From positions 372,001-436,000 of the forward strand of contig NZ_JAATJI010000001.1 in NCBI RefSeq assembly GCF_011927825.1: 64,000 nucleotides of DNA, read 5' to 3'. The number at the start of each line of letters is the position of its first letter. Positions within the stretch are counted from its first letter, which is position 1. Source of the DNA: Polymorphobacter fuscus. GTDB lineage: Bacteria > Pseudomonadota > Alphaproteobacteria > Sphingomonadales > Sphingomonadaceae. The position numbers and the translations under genes are program-made. Of this stretch, positions 34,663 to 41,874 are shown one piece after another. Under the pieces are notes generated by a model. The model did no database searches. It had not been told where the DNA came from and saw only the letters and a program-made list of their open reading frames with translations.

Positions 34663-34743
34663 GCGTCCCTCGCCTTCGCTCGGGATGCGCGAGGATAGCG
34701 ACAGTCACCAGTTCCGCTCATCCCGAGCGAAGTCGAGGGACGC
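34663..34743. repeat. Imperfect inverted repeat (type 3 palindrome) between genes
   Basis: Two 25-base arms (34663-34687 and 34719-34743) are inverted copies of each other with one mismatch, centred on a short loop; the shared core is CTTCGCTCGGGATG. It lies between two plus-strand genes and could fold into a long hairpin. It resembles interspersed extragenic palindromes of sphingomonads, but its core differs from the type 1 and 2 repeats of this window. A role as terminator or mobile repeat is open. Confidence 0.7.
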
Positions 34744-34790
34744 AGCCAAACCCCCTTGCGTCCGCCGCCACAAGGCGCAAGGCAGGCGCG

Positions 34791-36014
34791 ATGACCGAAC
34801 AGACCTATGATGCGATCATCCTCGGCGGCGGCGGCGCCGGCCTGATGTGCGCCGCCGTGGCGGGGCAGGGCGGCAAGCGCGTGCTCGTCATCGACCACGC
34901 CGACGAACCGGGGAAGAAGATCCTCATTTCCGGCGGCGGCCGTTGCAACTTCACCAACATCGGCGCGGTGCCCGATCGCTATCTGTCGGCCAACCGGCAT
35001 TTCGCCAAAAGCGCGCTGCGCCGCTACACGCCGGCGGATTTCCTCGCGCTGGTCGATCGGCACCGCATCGCCTGGCATGAAAAGACGCTGGGGCAGCTGT
35101 TCTGCGACGGCTCGGCGCGCGCCATCGTCGCCATGTTGCTCGATGAATGCGACGCCGGCGGCGTCACCCTCAGCCTGGGGCGCGGCATCGGCGCCGTCGA
35201 TCACGCCGATGGCCGCTTTCGCGTCGCCCATGGCGATCGCACCGCCTCCGCGCCGGCGCTGGTCGTCGCCACCGGCGGGCCGTCGATTCCCAAGATGGGC
35301 GCCACCGACTATGCCTATGGCCTCGCCCGCCGCTTCGGCCATGCCATCGTTGAGCCGCGCCCGGCGCTGGTGCCGCTGACGCTGGCCGGCGATGACATGC
35401 TGTTCCGCGACATTTCGGGGGTCGCCACCGATGTCGTGGCGCGCTGCGGCAAGACGGCGTTCCGCGAGGCCGCCCTGTTCACCCATCGCGGCCTGTCGGG
35501 CCCGGCCATCCTGCAGGTGTCGAGCTATTGGCGCCATGGCCAGCCGATCGGCATCGATTTCCTGCCCGATGCGCCAGCCGGCTGGCTGACCGCCGCCAAG
35601 CGGGCGCGGCCGCGGACGTTCCTGCGCAACCAGCTGGCGGCGCTGCTGCCCAACGCCCTCGCCGATGCCCTGTGGCAGCGTATCGGGCTTTATGGCGACC
35701 TCAACAGCCTGTCCGACACCCGACTGGCCGAGCTCGAACACCGGCTGGGGGACTGGCAGTTCCATCCCAATGGCAGCGAAGGCTTTGCCAAGGCCGAAGT
35801 CACCGTCGGCGGCATCGCCACCGACGGGCTGTCGTCGCAGACGATGGAATCGCGCAAGGTTCCCGGCCTTTATGCCATTGGCGAAGCGGTCGACGTCACC
35901 GGCTGGCTCGGCGGTTACAACTTCCAATGGGCATGGGCCAGCGGCTGGGCTGCAGGTACGGCGATCGCTGCAACGATGGAGGGCGCCGGGCCGAGAAACG
36001 TCACATCGGTTTAA
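34791..36014 (+). CDS. HI0933/BaiN-family NAD(P)/FAD-dependent oxidoreductase
   Basis: A 407-residue flavoprotein. The N-terminal FAD motif is DAIILGGGGAGLMCA, followed by the family-specific PGKKILISGGGRCNFTN. A second signature, LFCDGSARAIVAMLL, lies near residue 105, and the C-terminal FAD contact is GLYAIGEAVDVTGWLGGYN with FQWAWASGWAAG. The physiological substrate of the family is largely unknown; some members act as reductases in bile acid or other metabolism. Start ATG 34791. Confidence 0.9.
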   Translation: MTEQTYDAIILGGGGAGLMCAAVAGQGGKRVLVIDHADEPGKKILISGGGRCNFTNIGAVPDRYLSANRHFAKSALRRYTPADFLALVDRHRIAWHEKTLGQLFCDGSARAIVAMLLDECDAGGVTLSLGRGIGAVDHADGRFRVAHGDRTASAPALVVATGGPSIPKMGATDYAYGLARRFGHAIVEPRPALVPLTLAGDDMLFRDISGVATDVVARCGKTAFREAALFTHRGLSGPAILQVSSYWRHGQPIGIDFLPDAPAGWLTAAKRARPRTFLRNQLAALLPNALADALWQRIGLYGDLNSLSDTRLAELEHRLGDWQFHPNGSEGFAKAEVTVGGIATDGLSSQTMESRKVPGLYAIGEAVDVTGWLGGYNFQWAWASGWAAGTAIAATMEGAGPRNVTSV

Positions 36015-36110
36015 CACTTCATCATCGTGTCACTAATCTTACTTATTAACCAGTTAGTTGCGTGTTGCGCGGGGGTTAATTTCATTCCCGGCCACTCAGG
36101 GAGCTAGTTA

Positions 36111-36884
36111 ATGCGTTCTTCAATGACAATTGCAGCGGTGGTTCTCGGCACCGTTGCGACGATGCCGACATATGCCGCCGTCACCCTCACATCGGTGCCC
36201 TATACCCAGGATTTCAACGCGCTCGCGAGCACGGGTACGAGCAGCGTTCTGCCGACCGGCTGGGCCATCGCCGAAAGCGGCAGCAATGCCAATGCCACCT
36301 ATGCGGCGAACAATGGTTCGAACAATGCCGGCAACACCTACAGCTATGGCGCCACCGGATCGTCCGAACGCGCGCTGGGCGGCCTTGCCAGTGGATCGCT
36401 GGTCCCGCGTTTCGGCGCGGAGTTCACCAACAACCTGGGCAGCACCATCACCCAGCTCGACATCGCCTATTTCGGCGAACTGTGGCGCGTCGGCACCAGC
36501 GGCAATCTCAACACGCTGAGCTTTTCCTACTCGCTCGACGCCACCAGCCTGACCAACGGGACCTACACCGAATTTTCGGCGCTGAACTATAGCGTTGCGC
36601 CGGGAACGCCCGCCAATGCGGCGCGCGACGGCAATGCCAACCGTACCGCGATCAGCGGCGTGATTACCGGCCTCAACATTGCACAGGGCGACAGCGTCTT
36701 CCTTCGCTGGACGGGTACCAATGCCGCGTTCAACGATCATGGCCTTGCCATCGATGACTTCCAGCTGTCGGCCACGGCTGCGGCCGCGGTCGTTCCCGAG
36801 CCCTCGAGCTGGGCGATGCTCATTGCCGGCTTCGGCATGGTCGGTGCCGCTGCGCGTCGCCGCCGGACATCCGTGGTCGCCTGA
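36111..36884 (+). CDS. PEPxxWA-CTERM sorted secreted protein 1
   Basis: A 257-residue secreted protein. It has an N-terminal signal peptide (SSMTIAAVVLGTVATMPTYA) and a beta-rich, Asn/Ser/Thr-rich mature domain (ITQLDIAYFGELWRVG, NTLSFSYSLDATSL). The C-terminal sorting signal is VPEPSSWAMLIAGFGMVG followed by AAARRRR: the PEPxxWA motif, a hydrophobic helix and a basic tail. In sphingomonads such signals are processed by an exosortase system, often with exopolysaccharide. Enzymatic activity is not evident. It has low GC compared with its neighbours in the first 300 bases and its own upstream region with AT-rich sequence (36015-36110). Confidence 0.88.
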   Translation: MRSSMTIAAVVLGTVATMPTYAAVTLTSVPYTQDFNALASTGTSSVLPTGWAIAESGSNANATYAANNGSNNAGNTYSYGATGSSERALGGLASGSLVPRFGAEFTNNLGSTITQLDIAYFGELWRVGTSGNLNTLSFSYSLDATSLTNGTYTEFSALNYSVAPGTPANAARDGNANRTAISGVITGLNIAQGDSVFLRWTGTNAAFNDHGLAIDDFQLSATAAAAVVPEPSSWAMLIAGFGMVGAAARRRRTSVVA

Positions 36885-36896
36885 CGCCGACATCGC

Positions 36897-36918
36897 GGCC
36901 GGAAGCCAGCTTCCGGCC
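36897..36918 (+). terminator. Hairpin downstream of PEP-CTERM gene 1
   Basis: A perfect 10-base-pair hairpin (arms GGCCGGAAGC and GCTTCCGGCC, two-base loop) starts 13 bases after the stop codon. There is no T tract, so it may only stabilise the 3' end; a better terminator follows at 36967. Confidence 0.5.
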
Positions 36919-36966
36919 GATCGGTGCAGACGCGGTTCGCCGTTCTCGTGCGGACCTGCAACAATG

Positions 36967-36998
36967 CGCCACCCCGGCTGCGGCCGGGGTGGCGTTTT
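36967..36998 (+). terminator. Intrinsic terminator
   Basis: A perfect 12-base-pair stem (CGCCACCCCGGC, loop TGCG, then its complement) followed by TTTT. It should end transcription of the PEP-CTERM gene. Confidence 0.8.
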
Positions 36999-37410
36999 GC
37001 ATGAACGGCACGGCCGCGCCCCTTGCGCGTGCGCTGAATGCATCACCCCGGCCGCGGATTGCGGCTGGTCCGGCGGCATGTCGCCGTCCCGTCCCCGCAC
37101 TGGCCTGTGGGTCTGGGCTGCGGGTCGCCGGCGTACAGCGACCGCTGGCCATCGCGTGCCGTGGCTGCTGACGACGCCGGGCAAGCATGACATCCACCAC
37201 CGGGCATTGCCATGGGCGCTCGCTTCGAACGCCTCGTCGGGGCTCAGCCTGTGAGACCGGCTGCATGGCCTTTTGCCGACGGCATTGCCGGCAGGGCGCC
37301 GGACGCGCCCATCGGCGTGCCGGGTGGCGGAGCGGAGGGTCTGTTCGCCGCGCTGCGATGCCGTTCGCGGCTGGCGTGCACCGGCTCGAATGCGCTAGCG
37401 TCGGCTGAAC
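36999..37410. other. Gene-poor stretch, nothing recognised
   Basis: Roughly 410 bases between the terminator and the ribosome-binding site of dctA. Short open frames occur on both strands, but none has a convincing start, composition or family match. A dctA promoter and regulatory sites are expected here, but I cannot point to a specific one. Confidence 0.5.
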
Positions 37411-37425
37411 AGGGGGAGCCGAACC

Positions 37426-38727
37426 ATCGCCATCATTCCAGCGACACCGGTCTCGCGTCGACCCCGGCCTTTCTATCGCCAGATCTATGTCCAGGTGCTG
37501 GCGGCGATCGTCGCCGGCGGGCTGATCGGGCATTTCGCGCCCGAGACGGGCGTGGCGCTCAAGCCGCTCGGCGATGGCTTCATCAAGCTGGTCAAGATGG
37601 TCATCGCCCCGGTGATCTTCCTGACCATCGTCACCGGCATTGCCGGCATGCGCGACGTCGCCAGCGTCGGCCGGGTGGCGGGCAAGGCGCTGGTCTATTT
37701 CTTCATCATGTCGACGCTGGCGCTGGTCGTCGGGCTCGTCGTCGGCAACGTCGTCCAGCCGGGGGCCGGGCTCAATATCGACCCGGCATCGCTGCAGATC
37801 GGCGCTGTCAGCGAATATGTCGCCAAGGCACACGACGCGACGCTCATCGGCTTCCTGACCGGCATCATCCCCGATACCATCGTCGGCGCCTTTGCCGACG
37901 GCAACCTGCTCCAGGTGCTGTTCTTCGCGATCAGCTTCGGCATCGCGCTGGCCACCATCGGCGCGCCGGCGCGGCCGCTGCTCGACGTGCTGGGTTCGGC
38001 GAGCGCCGGCATGTTCAAGCTGGTCGACATCTTCATGCGCGCGGCCCCCATCGGCGCCTTCGGTGCCTTTGCGTTCACCATCGGCCGCTATGGAATCGGC
38101 ACGCTCGCCAATCTGGCGGCACTGGTCGCCACCTTCTACCTGACGGCGCTGATCTTCGTCCTCGGCATATTGGGGCTGGTGGCGCGGGCCGCCGGCTTCT
38201 CGATCTTCCGCCTCATCGGCTATCTGAAGGCGGAACTGCTGCTCGTGCTCGGCACCAGCTCGTCCGAATCGGCGCTGCCAAGCCTCATCGAGAAGATGGA
38301 AGCCGCCGGCTGCCCGCGGCCGATCGTCGGGCTGGTGGTGCCGACAGGCTATTCGTTCAACCTGGATGGCACCAACATCTACATGACGCTGGCGGCGCTG
38401 TTCATCGCCCAGGCGACCGACATCCATCTGTCGCTCGGCGAACAATTGCTGCTGTTGGGCGTCGCGATGCTGAGCTCCAAGGGCGCCGCCGGGGTGACCG
38501 GGGCCGGCTTCATCACGCTGGCGGCGACGCTGTCGATCGTGCCGAGCGTGCCGGTGGCGGGCATGGCGCTGATCCTGGGGGTCGATCGCTTCATGTCGGA
38601 ATGCCGGTCGCTGACCAACTTCATCGGCAATGCGGTGGCGACCGTGGTGGTGTCGCGCTGGGAAGGCGGCATCGACGAAAAGCGATTCGCTGCCACCCTC
38701 GGGCGCCAACGGTCCGTCCGCTCATGA
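37426..38727 (+). CDS. dctA: C4-dicarboxylate/amino-acid:cation symporter (DctA type)
   Basis: Inner-membrane carrier for succinate, fumarate, malate or related dicarboxylates, coupled to cations. It matches DctA throughout: [48 protein letters not shown], the hairpin-loop serines in [13 protein letters not shown], and [14 protein letters not shown]. Conserved sequence begins before the first GTG (37495), which would remove most of helix 1. Upstream, in frame back to the stop at 37396, there is no ATG, GTG or TTG. ATC 37426 sits seven bases after AGGGGGAG, so translation probably starts there (or at a nearby ATT); the next residues read AIIPATPV. The gene otherwise looks intact at about 433 residues. 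Confidence 0.88.
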   Translation: MAIIPATPVSRRPRPFYRQIYVQVLAAIVAGGLIGHFAPETGVALKPLGDGFIKLVKMVIAPVIFLTIVTGIAGMRDVASVGRVAGKALVYFFIMSTLALVVGLVVGNVVQPGAGLNIDPASLQIGAVSEYVAKAHDATLIGFLTGIIPDTIVGAFADGNLLQVLFFAISFGIALATIGAPARPLLDVLGSASAGMFKLVDIFMRAAPIGAFGAFAFTIGRYGIGTLANLAALVATFYLTALIFVLGILGLVARAAGFSIFRLIGYLKAELLLVLGTSSSESALPSLIEKMEAAGCPRPIVGLVVPTGYSFNLDGTNIYMTLAALFIAQATDIHLSLGEQLLLLGVAMLSSKGAAGVTGAGFITLAATLSIVPSVPVAGMALILGVDRFMSECRSLTNFIGNAVATVVVSRWEGGIDEKRFAATLGRQRSVRS

Positions 38728-39603
38728 CGTGCGATAGCGGATAAGGCCTTCCTGGACGATGTTGGCGACCACCGCGCCTGTGCGATCATGGACGATGCCG
38801 CGATTGAGCCCGCGCCCACCTGCCGCCGACGGCGAATCCTGGTCGAACAACAGCCAGTCGTTGAGATCGGGGGTGGCGTTGAACCAGATGGCGTGGTCGA
38901 GGCTGGCGACCTGCAGCCGCGGGTCGGACCAGCCGATGGCGTGCGGCAACAGGCAGGTGTCGAGCAGCGTCATGTCGCTGGCATAGGCGAACAGCGCCCG
39001 CATTACCGGTTCGCCGGCGCGGAACGGCGCCGCGGCGCGGCACCAGTGGCGGGCGCGGGGGCTGCGCGCCTCGGGATTGAACGGGTCCATCGGTTCGACC
39101 GGGCGAAACTCCAGCGGGCGCTCGCGCTCCCGCCACAAGGTGCGGTGCGGCTCGGGGGTGTTTTCCGCATTGATTTCCGCCCATTCGGCATCGCTGCGCA
39201 GTTCTTCGGGCGGGGTGACGCGCGGCGCCGGCGTGCCGTGCACCAGCCCCGGCTCGACGGTCTGGAACGACGCCGCCATGTTGAAGATCGGCCGGTCCTT
39301 CTGCAGCGCGACAACGCGCCGGGTGGTGAAGCTCTGGCCGTCGCGATCGCGCTCGACGACATAGTCGATGGAATGGGCAGGATCGCCCGGACGGATGAAA
39401 TAGCTGTGCAGCGAATGGCACAGCCGACCGTCGGCCACCGTCTTCGACGCCGCCATCAGCGCCTGGGCGACGACCTGGCCACCATAGACGCGCATCCAGC
39501 CTTCGTTGGTCGACTGGCCGCGAAAGCGGTTTTCCGCGATCGGTTCGACGTCGAGCAGGGTGAGAAGGCGCGCGATGCTGGCGGCGGGATCGGTGTTCGT
39601 CAT
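38722..39603 (-). CDS. tesB: Acyl-CoA thioesterase II (TesB family)
   Basis: Hydrolyses acyl-CoA to fatty acid and CoA. The 293-residue protein is a double hot-dog fold: the first half has [26 protein letters not shown] (shortened) and [12 protein letters not shown]; the second has [15 protein letters not shown] and [10 protein letters not shown], the block with the catalytic Asp. It converges on dctA, overlapping its last six bases, and lies divergent to tRNA-Asp. Confidence 0.92.
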   Translation of the reverse strand: MTNTDPAASIARLLTLLDVEPIAENRFRGQSTNEGWMRVYGGQVVAQALMAASKTVADGRLCHSLHSYFIRPGDPAHSIDYVVERDRDGQSFTTRRVVALQKDRPIFNMAASFQTVEPGLVHGTPAPRVTPPEELRSDAEWAEINAENTPEPHRTLWRERERPLEFRPVEPMDPFNPEARSPRARHWCRAAAPFRAGEPVMRALFAYASDMTLLDTCLLPHAIGWSDPRLQVASLDHAIWFNATPDLNDWLLFDQDSPSAAGGRGLNRGIVHDRTGAVVANIVQEGLIRYRTS

Positions 39604-39693
39604 CGTTGCTGCGTAGAATCATTTGCGCGCATGGGGAAGCGCGCTTGACATGCCGGGACCACGACCCTAATCCCCCGGCTCCGCAGCGCTTAT

Positions 39694-39770
<77 letters not shown>

Positions 39771-39819
39771 CTGCCGTTCCGGCAGTTGGCATCGCAATCG
39801 GTGTAACGCCCGGCCGGCG

Positions 39820-40149
39820 TCAGGCGCGGCCGGCGTCCCAGCGGGTCAGTTCATAGGCGATGGACGCTTCCACCAGGCTTTCCCACAGCGTTTCGGCAAG
39901 CCCGTCGGGCAGGCCGGCGGCAGCGGCGGCCACGCTGGCATTGGCGATCACCTGTGCCTTGCGGGCTTCGTCGCGCACGGCGTCGCGGCTGGGCTTGATG
40001 CGCGCCGCTGCGTCCATATAGGCGAACCGCTGTGCCAGCAGCGCCACCAGCGCCCGGTCGAGCGCATCGACGCCGGCGCGCACCTCCAGCATCGTCGTGC
40101 AATCGGCACCGGCCTTGACCTCGGCCGGCAAAGTGTCCGCGGCGGTCAT
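39820..40149 (-). CDS. Chorismate mutase (AroQ type)
   Basis: Converts chorismate to prephenate for phenylalanine and tyrosine. The 109-residue helical protein has the type II fold pattern: EVRAGVDALDRALVALLAQR (helix 1 with the conserved Arg and Asp), RIKPSRDAVRDEARKAQVIA, and a final helix LAETLWESLVEASIAYELTRWD. The start overlaps the stop of the DUF2842 gene upstream by four bases. It is monofunctional, without a fused dehydratase. The related isochorismate-pyruvate lyases are an alternative. Confidence 0.87.
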   Translation of the reverse strand: MTAADTLPAEVKAGADCTTMLEVRAGVDALDRALVALLAQRFAYMDAAARIKPSRDAVRDEARKAQVIANASVAAAAAGLPDGLAETLWESLVEASIAYELTRWDAGRA

Positions 40150-40388
40150 TTCGCTTCTCCGTCATGCGTCCAGCGGCCGGTGTTCATCCACAGGAACAGC
40201 GGCCGCAGCGGCAGCACCCAGGCGAGGCCGGCGGCGATATAGGCCAGCACCACCAGCGGCTGCGGCAATGTCGCCAGCGCGTCGGCGAAGGAGGTGACGA
40301 CCAGCGCGTAAAGGGCGAGATAGCCGAGCAGGCCAAGCATGCCGACGGGCTTGCGCCAGCTGGGTTCGGGGGGAGGGGAAAGAGCCAT
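40146..40388 (-). CDS. DUF2842 small membrane protein
   Basis: An 80-residue protein with two transmembrane helices (GMLGLLGYLALYALVVTSFA and VVLAYIAAGLAWVLPLRPLF) and the C-terminal LRPLFLWMNTGRW motif of the DUF2842 family, which is confined to alphaproteobacteria. Function unknown. ATG 40388 gives the standard length. The 3' end overlaps chorismate mutase by four bases and the gene follows fau after 11 bases, so fau-DUF2842-chorismate mutase form one transcript. Confidence 0.85.
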   Translation of the reverse strand: MALSPPPEPSWRKPVGMLGLLGYLALYALVVTSFADALATLPQPLVVLAYIAAGLAWVLPLRPLFLWMNTGRWTHDGEAK

Positions 40389-40399
40389 GGCCCAGCCTG

Positions 40400-40966
40400 T
40401 TAGCGGAGGCGGGCGCAATCGAACAGACGCGTTGGCGTCGCGACATAGTCGACGGGAATGTCCCAATCGTCGCGCGGCAGGTCGTCGGTGACCTGTACGT
40501 CCCAGGCAAGGCCGATGGTGCGCACCGGCGCCCGGCGGCGCAGCGCGGCCAGCGCGCGGTCATAATGGCCCTGGCCCTGGCCCAGGCGTACACCGGCGGG
40601 GGTCACGGCGATCAGGGGCACCAGCAGCATGTCGGGGGTCACCTGCGGCGCGTCCGCCGGCGGTTCCAGGATGCCGGCATAGCCCGGGCGCAGATCGGCC
40701 CAGCGGCACTGGTGGAAGGTCAGCCCGCCGGGCGTCACCCGCGGGAAGGCGGAGGCGGCAAAGCCCCGCTCGACGACATGCGGATCGATCTCGTCCCCGC
40801 TGGAGGCGTAGCTGCCGGTGACCGAATGGCCGGCAACGACCGGCGCCAGCATGGCCGCCAGCGCGGTTTCGAGCGCCACCCGCGCGTCGGGCGACAGCCC
40901 CGCGACATATTCGCGCCGGGCATCGCGGAACAGTTGGCGCAGCGCCGGCTTGGCATCGTCGGTCAT
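40400..40966 (-). CDS. fau: 5-formyltetrahydrofolate cyclo-ligase
   Basis: ATP-dependent conversion of 5-formyl-THF to 5,10-methenyl-THF. The 188-residue product has the N-terminal RQLFRDARREYVAGLSPDAR segment with the ATP-binding Arg/Lys region, the ILEPP motif, and the glycine-rich RLGQGQGHYDRALAAL loop. ATG 40966 is chosen; an ATG 12 bases further upstream is possible. It lies directly downstream of the 6S RNA gene and zapA, the ssrS-ygfA linkage seen in many proteobacteria. fau is also linked to 6S processing in that arrangement. Confidence 0.92.
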   Translation of the reverse strand: MTDDAKPALRQLFRDARREYVAGLSPDARVALETALAAMLAPVVAGHSVTGSYASSGDEIDPHVVERGFAASAFPRVTPGGLTFHQCRWADLRPGYAGILEPPADAPQVTPDMLLVPLIAVTPAGVRLGQGQGHYDRALAALRRRAPVRTIGLAWDVQVTDDLPRDDWDIPVDYVATPTRLFDCARLR

Positions 40967-40996
40967 GCGGTCTGCCAACTGGGAGAAGGGAAGGTC

Positions 40997-41151
40997 GGCG
41001 GAACCACCATGGGTCGTTGCGAGAAGATCCTCTGACGCCGTTTACGTCAGGTGGGAACCAGATAGGACGGACCACGGTCCGCCCAGGGCCAGCCCCCTAG
41101 GATAGTGAATCGCCTCAGGGATGCTCGATGCACGTGCCGGGCAGTCCCGCC
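40997..41151 (-). ncRNA. ssrS: 6S RNA (SsrS) candidate
   Basis: The gap between zapA and fau holds a structured stretch of about 155 bases. The two ends form a closing stem of 12 pairs with wobbles (GGCGGGACTGCC with GGTGGTTCCGCC on the minus strand). Inside are CATCCCTGAGGCGATTCAC, a GGGCGGACC/GGTCCGTCC hairpin and a CTGACG/CGTCAG hairpin, consistent with the long rod and central bubble by which 6S RNA mimics an open promoter and binds sigma-70 polymerase. Position, strand and length all match. No protein frame is convincing here. Confidence 0.7.
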
Positions 41152-41175
41152 TGTCGCCAATATAGGCGCGGGCGA

Positions 41176-41466
41176 TCAACCCTGCAATGCGTCGGCCAGC
41201 GCTTCTGCGCGCGCCACCAATGCTGCCAGCCGCGGGTCGGCAGGGGCCGTGCCGAAATGGCCCTTGCGTGCCTCGTGGAGTTCATCGGCGATCATCAGCG
41301 CGGTCATCAGCAACAGCCGCGATTCGCTCATCTGGCCGAGCTGGCCGGTCAGCCGGTCGGCCTTGGCGGCGATGTCGGCGGCGAGCGCTGCCAGATGCGG
41401 TTCATCGCCGTCGCGGCACGACAAGGGGTAGCCGCGGCCGCCGATCTGGACATTGACCTGTCCCAT
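41176..41466 (-). CDS. zapA: Cell division protein ZapA
   Basis: Small FtsZ-associated protein that bundles the Z ring. The 96-residue product begins GQVNVQIGGRGYPLSCRDGDE, the ZapA N-terminal domain, and continues with a long coiled coil (LAALAADIAAKADRL, SRLLLMTALMIADELHEA). Two adjacent ATG codons (41469 and 41466) are available; the first overlaps the stop of the coiled-coil gene upstream. Placement upstream of 6S RNA and fau is typical. Confidence 0.88.
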   Translation of the reverse strand: MGQVNVQIGGRGYPLSCRDGDEPHLAALAADIAAKADRLTGQLGQMSESRLLLMTALMIADELHEARKGHFGTAPADPRLAALVARAEALADALQG

Positions 41467-41750
41467 CAACGGTCTCCGATCATGGTGTCGAGAACGGCAA
41501 CGGCATCGGCCGCAGCCGCTTGCAGCGCCGCCAGCCGCCGCGTCGCCGCGGCCGCTTCGGCAGCGCGGGCGGCCATTGCGGTGTCGATCCGCGCCAGGGC
41601 CGATTCGAGGCGTTCGGCAAGCGCGTGCGCGGTTAGCTCCGCGGTCGGATCAGTGTCGGTCGAAATAATGCGGGTCCCGTCAAAACAGCGGCTTTGGCGC
41701 CAAGTGTAAGACGCTTGCTCAACACCGGTCAATCGTCCCGGCACGCGCAT
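41466..41750 (-). CDS. Short coiled-coil protein upstream of zapA
   Basis: An alanine-rich helical protein (ELTAHALAERLESALARID, then AEAAAATRRLAALQAA) overlapping the zapA start, in the place where many alphaproteobacteria carry a small coiled-coil gene with zapA. The helical part spans about 60 residues. ATG 41750 gives 94 residues, but the first 28 look unlike coding sequence. A start near 41667 would fit better, but only ATT codons are available there. A cell-division role is inferred from the context only. Confidence 0.5.
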   Translation of the reverse strand: MRVPGRLTGVEQASYTWRQSRCFDGTRIISTDTDPTAELTAHALAERLESALARIDTAMAARAAEAAAATRRLAALQAAAADAVAVLDTMIGDR

Positions 41751-41874
41751 GCTGCATCGTTGTGGCCGAAACCGGCGTCCATCACGGTTGACGCTAGCGT
41801 CAGGGTCTGGCCAATGTCCGCCGCGATTCGCCTGCACGCCGGCTTGCCGGCATTGATCCGGACTGTTTGTCAAA

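Noticed and set aside
36820..38709. Open frame of 629 codons opposite dctA and the gap before it
   Set aside because: Very rich in Arg, Asp, Gln and His with no recognisable fold; it is explained by the complement of dctA codons.
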